Source of the DNA: Oxytricha trifallax
Taxonomy: Eukaryota > Ciliophora > Spirotrichea > Sporadotrichida > Oxytrichidae
Assembly: GCA_000711775.1 (NCBI GenBank)
Contig: ARYC01003499.1
Coordinates: 1-64,000, forward strand
Direction of reading: 5' to 3'
Length of the DNA: 64,000 bases
Shown: one piece after another, positions 56,335-64,000 of the stretch
Layout of the letters: every line of letters starts with the position of its first letter
Position numbering within the stretch: position 1 is the stretch's first letter
Program-made: the position numbers and the translations under genes
The notes under the pieces: model-generated
What the model was told of the DNA's origin: nothing
Databases searched by the model: none
The model's input: the letters and a program-made list of their open reading frames with translations, nothing else

Positions 56335-59300
56335 AAATTTTATACTTCATAAAATTTATTATATAAATATATAAATAAATTCAAATAATTTTGATCAGGC
56401 AAACATTTTTCTGTTTTAGTTTTAAGAGAATTTTATTATATAAAACTAGGACAGTAACTTTCAAAGCTTCTGTTGCTTTAAATTTAATTCAATTTGCTAA
56501 TTTACCTACTCTAATTTTTCTAATTTAATAGCTAAATTTTTAGTAATTCATACTCGCCTTCGCTACTGCAACTAATTTATCGTATAAATTAACATAAAAA
56601 ATAAAATATTTCTTTGAAAAAAATCAGTCTTATAATATAAATGATAAAATCGCTTAATATTTAGTTGGTTAGGTTAGCAAATAGATAAATTTGATCTAGA
56701 TTATTATTGTTAGTTTAATTAATAATTATTATCAAATAAAGCTGCCTTTTAGTAATTTAATTCTTGGCAGGAAGACCTTGTAGAGAGTGATATTTACTTT
56801 CTAGAAAATTTACCAGATGTTTAAATTTATATTAACATTAATATTATAAGCTATTAATCATTAAAAACAATAAATTATTACAATGTGTTATAAAACCCAA
56901 GAAAGAATATTTGAATTATATTTTGAATCAGGATAGAGAAATTAATAAAAAATTACATTAAGGGATCATATAAGATATTTCTTGAGTTATATAATAATTA
57001 TAAGCAATCATTGTTCTAGAATAGAATTATATTTAATGTCATATTGTATTTCCAATTATTTCACTTTTAAAGGGGTTTATTCCTTGGAATTGTACTAAGA
57101 GCTACTTAGTACGCTGTCCATGTTTTAGATTTCACTTTTTGGATTTTAACTTAACATACTTCTAAATGCAAAGCTCATATTATTTTCTTATAAGCTGTGG
57201 TCTTTAATTGATATATTTAAAATATTAAACATTTAATCATTAAAAATCATTAATCTCTAAATTATTGAGCTATTTAATACTTTTTAATAAATAATTGATT
57301 ATGAAGTTGAAGCTTAGGTTGAATTTTATTGTAGAAATAAAAATAAAAAGTGTTTTTTTAAGAAATTAAAGTAAAAAGCAATTTTCCTCAGAATTTTTAA
57401 ACTTTATTTTTATAAAAAAAATTTAATTACAACTAAGGCATTTAAAGTGATCGTTATAAAAATAATTTTTCAATTTTTTAAAGACAAATTAATTTCTTTT
57501 TCTTAATATAAGGATAGAGGAGCTTACTTAATTCTGTTTATATTATTGTGCTTCTTGAGTTAAAAGGTTTTTCTTTGACCGCTATTAAGTCTGAGCTCAA
57601 AAGGAATGCTCTCCAATTTTTGCTATTCTATCGATGGAAATTACTCGCATTAGTATTTTCTCATTAAAATAATTCAATTCAATTACTTTTTTATAGATAA
57701 TTTCATTGTTTTAAATACAAATTTAATATAAAGAAATTAGTAGGGAGACTAAATCTAATTAAGAGAGAAGGTGTTTTGGGTTGAAAGTCTGCTGAGACTG
57801 TGGTGAGAAATTTGACTCATAAATTATTTTGATTAATAGATAGGTAATATAATGATGAGGTCAGCTACAACTGATTAAATATTGAGCATTTGTGAATTTT
57901 TATTTAAAAATTATAAATTTAAATTTTGATTGTTAATTTTAATCTCTAATAAAATATTAATTTCGGAATAATAAGATTATATAATATGATTAACAAAGAA
58001 CTATATTTCTTTTATTAATTTACTCATTATTTATTATGTGTGATCATTATTAATCATCTTAATTCCTCCTCATGAAGTACAATTTTGAAGTAATAAGCCA
58101 ATTTAATTTCAATCATTAATTCATAATGTTTATATAAGGCTAAATAATTCTTCCAAAAATATATGACAAAAATTTAAACCAATTACAAATCTAATAGTTA
58201 GAATATTTATAATTTTGTTAAAAATTTGTTAATTGAAAAGTATATTATGTGGTTTGAATTAATGTCATACTATTTTTATACAGGAGTGGAGATGGGTGAG
58301 TTTAATGTGAAAACCAATTTCAGTCTAAAGGTTTTATATAGTAATAAGGAGTGATATGATAAAATAAATTTGAGATTAATAAATAAATATTATAATATAA
58401 AAGTATCCTATGTTTGGCCAAGAGTGCTTTAAGTTGGGTTTGGTAAGCTTTTAAATACAAAGAAATCATTCATATTTTCACTATAGTTTGAACAAGATGA
58501 TGACTTAAAGTTGTTAGTTAGCTTTAAATATAAAAAAATCAACATCAATACTATAAGTATTATAATTTATTCATATTTTTTATTTGATAATATACTTGAT
58601 AAAAGTAAATTTAAATTAATGACTTAGTTGACAATGATTAAAGTAAAGAATATTTCAATTTCTCTTTTTATAACAGTTTTAGATAATTGCAATAACTTCT
58701 TTTCGCCAGTTGGTAGTCCTGTATCGTCTGGTTTGTAAAATTTGACAATTTAAAGACAAGGGAATTTTGAAGACTTAGAGCTTCTCAATTTGAATCAAAA
58801 TGTAAGTAATAATAGAATTCATGCATAAATTTGTACATGACTAGATAATTTAATCTTTATTTAGTTAGGTATGTTTTCTGACCATTAGTGCTTTTAAAAA
58901 AATTACATTTTTTTATGTTTTTGTTTTGGTAATAAAAATAGTATATTATCAGAAAGTATTTTTTAATAAAAATGTTTTATCAATTTATTATATATTTTGA
59001 TATGAAATTTATGGAATCTTAGAAATGAATAAAAGAATTATTAAAGATATTAAATGATTCTATAAAATAAGAAAATAAAATATTCTGTTGATATCAAAAT
59101 TACATCTCAAATTTATAGCAATATAATTGATATAAAATTCTTAGATTATTATTTTAAAGTTAAATTTAAAAGAGAAATTTTTTATGTAATATTTATGTTT
59201 TAAAAAAATTTTGACAATTAATTTATATGTTTAGGGATGTTATTGAGTTTACCTATCCATTTTTGAATTATAAATATATTTTTAGATTTATGAGTTTCAT

Positions 59301-59590
59301 CAGCAATTAGGAATACCTATTTTGGGTGTATTTGATCCAGCTATAAATTTATCTCCAACTTTACTAGGTAATAATCAATATTGTGTAATAAATTTATAAT
59401 CAAAAACCTTAAATTATCTTCAATAATTTCTCTCACAAGCTAATCGTCAAATTTTAGGGCCTGGACCTTATTATTAAAATAATTATAACTCTTATATTTT
59501 GTTATTAATTTTAAATAATGTATGATTATATTATAATAATAACGTATGATGGGCCAGAGAGTCCAAAGTTTCAATCTACATGAATAATTT
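56335..59590. other. 3.3-kb AT-rich gene-poor stretch
   Basis: Long A/T-rich DNA. Weak coding-like spots exist, for example plus strand 58640-58800, but none is long or consistent enough to call. Probably germline-limited spacer with IES character. Confidence 0.45.
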
Positions 59591-61351
59591 ATGAATAAAA
59601 ATCAAATGAAAAATAATAATGATATCTGCATGGATTATATGAAAGCACATTGCTAAAACAATAATACAAATCAATAAAATGAATCTATTAGAAATAGTGA
59701 AAGTAAGTTCAATTATTTTTAACAACGAATTGTGTAAAGATACATACAAATCATTAATATATAAAGTTAACATATCTATTTAGGTGAGTAATGCTTTAAT
59801 TTCGATTAAAATATGATAGAGGATTGTATTGAGGCGGATTACAATAGTATAGATTTACAATTTAAATTAAAAATTATTAAATTAAATCAAAATATTCGTA
59901 GCCTCATTAAATTGAACAAAATTAAGAGTTTAACTTCCCTCAATAATTTAATTAAAAATGAACAGTTTTTCTTTTATTATGGCAAATAAAAAAAATTGAA
60001 GAACAAATCATATAATTAAGTTTATTTTGAAAGATTTTACTTAAAATTTAATTTACTTGGCAGGTTTTTTTTATTTAGGAAATCTATATATACTTAGTTA
60101 AACTATTCTAGATTAATTCTATTTAAAATCTTTTTTTGAGTAATAATTTACATCGTATAAATAACGAATAACAAGTAAATAAGAGAGCTTATAAATCTAA
60201 AAAATCTGGAAATACTAAATTTGTAAAACCTGGTCTTGATTTGCAGTAAGGTGTCGTAAGAAATAAATAGATTGGTAAATATAAAAGAGTACCAAAGCTT
60301 AAACTCAAAAACTTGAAGAAACTTGCTAAAAATTAAGGTCAAAGTGATGAAGATTATATACCAGAAGTATAGCAGGTTAAGCTTGATGAAGCAGACTAAG
60401 AAACGGTAGTCAATAGATTACCTCATTATAACCAAAGATAGGTAAGTTCACAAAATATCTGTCTACTTAAATGAAATAAAAGCTCAAATCTTATTATAAT
60501 AGGCAATTAACCCAGAGAGCCACAGCAATTCTATGCAGGATTCTTTATCAAACTTAGATACATATCAAGATGAATCGTACTTAATGTTTTTCAATGAAAA
60601 ATTTAGAGATTCTTGTTAAACTTATTATCAGTCAAATTAGCAATTTTCTAATACATCCAACACAAATTCTCAAAGTTGCGAGATAGAACTATATTCAAAG
60701 TATAAGTAAATTAAGTAAAGAAAGATCTTTTATGACGATGAGTAGAGATTCTTAGATAGCCTTACTAATGATTAAAAGAATAGCATTACTGACATTTTGT
60801 TTTAAGATCACCAAAACTTAATGGAGAAGTAGAAAATTAAAAAAGAAGCTGTTGAAAATTAAGACTTTGAGGAGAATTAATTGAGTAGGAATTTCTACAA
60901 TCAAGTTGAGAGTACAATTGCAGATAGAAATGTTGAATTGATAGACTTTCCATAAGACCTCATGATTCCTAGTTAACTGCCTAAACTTTCTAGAGTAAAC
61001 AATCAGCTTTACGATAGAATAGTTGAGCTTTAAACTTAAGTGGACAGATTGCACTCTCACTGGAGAGCTCTTCGCTTAGCAGAATCATAAAAAAAGAAAT
61101 TGCGTTAGCAAAGAATTCAAAGTGGGGAAGTTAATAAGAGAAAGCGTAGGGCAGCGAAACGAATTTAAAGGCGATATAAATGTCCAGTCGAGAGCTGTAA
61201 CAAAAGTTATGGGTCAGATGGTTCACTAAATTAACATATATTAAGCAAACATCCTAGAGAGTTTTAAGATTATAGGTCTCAGAAATTTTAAAGTGTAATA
61301 GTTGGAGCGGGATTCTCAAATACATGTGATTTTGACAATGATTAATATTGA
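59591..61351 (+). CDS. C2H2 zinc-finger protein, multi-MDS gene
   Basis: The main body (about 60160-60440 and 60503-61351) ends at TGA 61349-61351. The C-terminus carries one classical finger, YKCPVESCNKSYGSDGSLNQ followed by HILSKHP (Cys2-His2), after a basic coiled stretch (LAESQKKKLRQQRIQSGEVN, KRKRRAAKRIQRRY) that could bind DNA or act as a nuclear signal. The middle is acidic/Ser/Asn-rich. An intron at about 60442-60502 (GTAAGT to TAATAG) is clear. Upstream islands at 59591-59705 (MNKNQMKNNNDICMDYMKAH, followed by a GTAAGT donor) and 59812-60010 (MIEDCIEADYNSIDLQFKLK) are in the same direction and may be its 5' MDSs. Likely a DNA-binding regulator; the target is unknown. Confidence 0.78.
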
Positions 61352-61476
61352 GAAAATGAATTCAAAAGATATCTTAAATAATTTCAATAAATATGCGTTA
61401 TCGCAAGTAAATTAAGTAGATTTGGATCATATTTAATTGTAAAATTACTATTTGATGAAACTATTCATAGATTAGG

Positions 61477-62060
61477 TCAAGTGAATATGTTCAAAATATT
61501 CTTCTGGGCTTAAATCCTAATACCTTCTGATACATTATTGCTACACTCTTTCCAATTTGCTTCCAGTGATCGAATAATCCATAAATTGTAATGATTTTAA
61601 ATTAATTAATTGATAGTATTATTAATATACGTGAATGTGTCTGAATCAGGCTTTCCTTCAAAGATTCTTGTATTGATTTTAGCTCCCTCAGCAAACAATG
61701 CCATTTGACTATTAAGTGCATTACTAATTAATATCATAGTGTCACAGTCATGGCTAAGACAGAAGGCAGTTGGGGTGTAAAGGTATTGTTAAATTTCACA
61801 ATTTTCAAAGTAAAGATTGCTCACCTTTTATAGGGCTACTCCAAGTTAAATCAAATTGTGAGAGCTTAAGTTTTGAATGAAGTAAAATACTCTATTCATT
61901 GAGGTTATCGTTTCTTCGCTTAAACAATCGTCATTTATTTTATAGGATGGGTTTGAGTAGAAACCTTAATTGTAAAACTCGATCGAAAATTTTATAGTTA
62001 TATAAGGATTTAAGAAATTTAATACAATAGATAATTAGAATTTTGATAAAAATGTTTCTC
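61477..62060 (-). CDS. unrecognised gene, C-terminal part
   Basis: Minus-strand frame from about 62055 to TGA 61479-61477. Residues such as FYNQGFYSNPSYKINDDCLS, ETITSMNRVFYFIQNLSSHN, YTPTAFCLSHDCDTMILISN and LFAEGAKINTRIFEGKPDSD look like a folded enzyme or adaptor, but no motif is diagnostic. An AT-rich break at 61560-61635 (probable IES) separates the last 30 codons (LEANWKECSNNVSEGIRIQA). No start codon is found, so more MDSs must exist. Confidence 0.6.
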
Positions 62061-62176
62061 CCTAATATTTTATTGCAATTTGTCAAAAACTATATTTAGA
62101 ACCATAATTTACATTAAATTAATCAAATAAGCACACATTTTTAATAGATTTACAATGTCTATATATTTTTTTATTA

Positions 62177-62417
62177 TTGAGAGAGTTTAGCCTTCAAGGA
62201 AGCCTCTCACTCCCTCAAAAAGTTTACGAGACTAATGTTCATACTCCGATTAATCAAATTTTTAGTTTAATTAAGGAGATTTTAGAGTATCAAGTATCGT
62301 ATTTTAACATTTTACTTATAGATTGCTTAGAATTGCTAAACTGAGAGTGATGTAAATGAGTTACTTGACACTTGGTAAGATTATTGTGCTTCTAAAATTG
62401 CTTTGGTAAATGCCTGA
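62177..62417 (+). CDS. small MDS pair, 3' end of an unknown gene
   Basis: LREFSLQGSLSLPQKVYETN and, after IES removal, TPINQIAQNCQTESDVNELL then DTWQDYCASKIALVNA ending at TGA 62415-62417. The upstream part is missing or AT-rich. Family not recognised. Confidence 0.5.
62261..62324. other. IES, 64 bp, pointer ATT
   Basis: 3-bp repeats at 62258-62260 and 62322-62324; removal shifts the frame so that coding continues to a stop. The short pointer makes this moderate. Confidence 0.6.
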
Positions 62418-62955
62418 TAGGTGTTTAGTCATGTTTTGTAATGAGAAATTATTTTATAATATTATAAAATTCTCAATTTGCTTATATTTGTTAAAATTAA
62501 TTTAATTGGAATATCTTAAGCAAAATTATGACGTAGAATAGTCAAATTTATAAAATTTTACTATTTTAAAGTATTATCTATCAATATATTATCTTAACCT
62601 TGTTTTTATTAAATGTATACTATAGATTATGGCGATAATGATAGTAAGAAATATTATATAATTTAATGGCAAAAATTCATTAAAAAAACCCTCTCAATCA
62701 ATTATGATCGTATTATCTCTTTTGATAATATGGTAGCTTTTATATGATAAACATATTTTATAATTTATATATTGTTGATTACAAAAAATTAAATGTTTTA
62801 TGCGAATTCTTTTAATTTCCTATACTTCCAAAATATTTTTAACTTTCTTAATATTTCAATATCAACCAAATTGAATGCTTTTTTTTAAGTTATGTAAGAA
62901 TAATTCTGATATTATAGGAGATTTAAATTGAAAAGTATTATAGATTAAATTCAAT

Positions 62956-63782
62956 ATGAGTATGAATTAATTTTATGGAAACAGTCAACCCACTGCTATC
63001 TCTTCTTCTAATTATGGCAGTGCGGCATAGTCGAATATAGCAAGCTAACGTCAAAGAAAAAAGTCGATAAACACCAAATCGATAAGCTCTAAACATGGCA
63101 GTTCCAATTCCCAATAGCCGGTTATTATTATTCATTAAAATTAGGAATCAAACGTAAATATGAGATAGAAAGTTTTATATAATATTAAATTTTTTTATTC
63201 TTTAATAGTTTTATATTTATAAATTTCCAAAATAAATATGAAAGAATAACTTAAGTTTATTAGATGAAATAAATAATTATCTATGAATTATGAGAGATTC
63301 TGTAAGGATTTAAATATAAAATAAAGAATTTAAAATTTTTATTTTTTATGAAATCCTTATTAATAAAAATTTTGAAATTTATTGAAGATTTTACTGATTC
63401 TTAAATAAAATGCAAAACGACATTTTAGATTATTAGATCCAATGAAAATTGATAGATTTGAATTTAGTAAATAGATACTTGATGTATCATGAAAAATTAA
63501 GAGCTAACTTATATTTTTAAGGTATCCTAAATATGAATAGCAATAATATTGGGAATAGCAGTAATGCTGGAGTAGGAAATGGTAATCTTTTTTATACAGA
63601 ATTATCTCATAAAATTATTTAAAAAGACTTAGTTAATTACTTTGTATACGAAAAGGCATTATAAAGATAATTTACTATTAAAATATTTTAATTAATCTTT
63701 CTATATGTTTTCAATGATTTAGGTATGGGCCAATCATCACGAGGACTAAAGATTAAAAAAGACGATCTCAAGCTAATTTAGC
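62956..63782 (+). CDS. Ser/Asn-rich protein gene interrupted by the second TBE
   Basis: ATG 62956 (MSMNQFYGNSQPTAISSSNY) with a basic Ser-rich start to about 63160, a 370-bp AT-rich interruption (probable IES), then MNSNNIGNSSNAGVGN at 63534-63581. A GT-AG gap of about 140 nt (63582-63722) leads to GMGQSSRGLKIKKDDLKLIQ, which ends at the TBE terminus. The frame would continue beyond the element, outside the window. No domain recognised. Confidence 0.6.
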
Positions 63783-63785
63783 AAT

Positions 63786-64000
63786 CAAAACCCCAAAACC
63801 CCTTAGTGAGGTTTATAAGTGCTTTGATTTGTAGGGTATAGTTGGGGTCTTATTGGGGTTAGTAGAGAAATTAGGTCAAATTTCAAAATGAGGAATAGAA
63901 ATTAGCGAAATTAAGGGTCTATTTATGATGAGTAATATTTAGATTTACTGCTTAAGCTTAGGTATGGTACAAGTATTAATATAGACTAAGTCAATCCAGC
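63786..64000 (+). mobile_element. second TBE transposon, left end, cut by the window edge
   Basis: Begins CAAAACCCCAAAACCCCTTA after a putative AAT target copy at 63783-63785. About 50 bp match the terminal repeat at 1258 in inverted orientation. Transposase coding starts at 63888. A complete element would extend about 4 kb right of the window. Confidence 0.92.
63888..64000 (+). CDS. TBE transposase, N-terminal start
   Basis: ATG 63888 (MRNRNQRNQGSIYDEQYLDL) aligns with the start of the first copy (SIYEEEYIDLVFKLRY against SIYDEQYLDLLLKLRY). The frame is open to the window end with TAA/TAG as Gln. Only about 37 codons are visible. Confidence 0.85.

Noticed and set aside
1-64000. tRNA, rRNA or CRISPR arrays
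   Set aside because: None recognised by eye on either strand; a tRNAscan-type search would be needed to exclude tRNAs.

Overview
The window reads as germline (micronuclear) DNA of a spirotrich ciliate of the Oxytricha/Sterkiella type. Three things seen in the sequence support this. (1) Every convincing gene uses TAA and TAG as sense codons, read as Gln (ribosomal protein, kinase, phosphatase and Yip1 conserved segments all need this), and TGA is the only stop. (2) Both ends of the window hold Tc1/mariner-type transposons whose terminal inverted repeats start with CAAAACCCCAAAACCC, the spirotrich telomere repeat; this is the known signature of TBE (telomere-bearing element) transposons. (3) Genes are cut by short AT-rich segments (17 to about 420 bp) bounded by 3-9 bp direct repeats. 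Removing the segment plus one repeat restores the frame and a conserved protein. These are internal eliminated sequences (IESs) with pointers; the retained pieces are macronuclear-destined segments (MDSs). True GT-AG introns of about 29-80 nt occur as well, with one longer case.

Layout. 1-1258: right part of a TBE, inserted in a gene (1262-1600). 1960-5335 (-): Gln-rich coiled-coil gene with at least three IESs. 5596-5998 (+): 40S ribosomal protein S20/uS10. 6144-about 7927 (+): unrecognised gene. 8032-11459 (-): NEK-like kinase with two IESs and two introns. 12033-14495 (+): coiled-coil gene, followed by a small fragment. 14986-19965: a less AT-rich block with an SF2 helicase, a small two-intron gene and a Tc1-type DDE transposase, interpreted as a TBE-related mobile unit. 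20266-20511: TTCCTC-type satellite. 21195-26687 (+): low-complexity genes and an FCP1/SCP-type phosphatase. 26859-29416 (-): a Cys-rich, probably membrane gene split by a 1.3-kb IES that contains a 427-bp-armed foldback element. 29967-34392 (+): LRR protein and ankyrin protein. 34550-39280 (-): coiled-coil genes and loose MDSs. 41511-46891 (+): loose MDSs, then a TPR protein interrupted by a 417-bp hairpin IES. 47044-49648 (+): RN-rich protein with FAST/OPR-like helices. 49825-51541 (-): Yip1-family protein. 51790-56330 (+): MDS pieces and a degenerate LINE-like ORF with a TTA tail. 59591-61351 (+): C2H2 zinc-finger protein. 61477-63782: small MDSs and a last gene interrupted by a second TBE at 63786.

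The long AT-rich stretches (39281-41510, 52901-54773, 56331-59590) show no gene I can defend and are probably germline-limited. There are no operons; neighbouring genes are independent, as expected for DNA that is later cut into gene-sized chromosomes. Each IES call rests on frame restoration by eye; matching somatic chromosomes would settle them.
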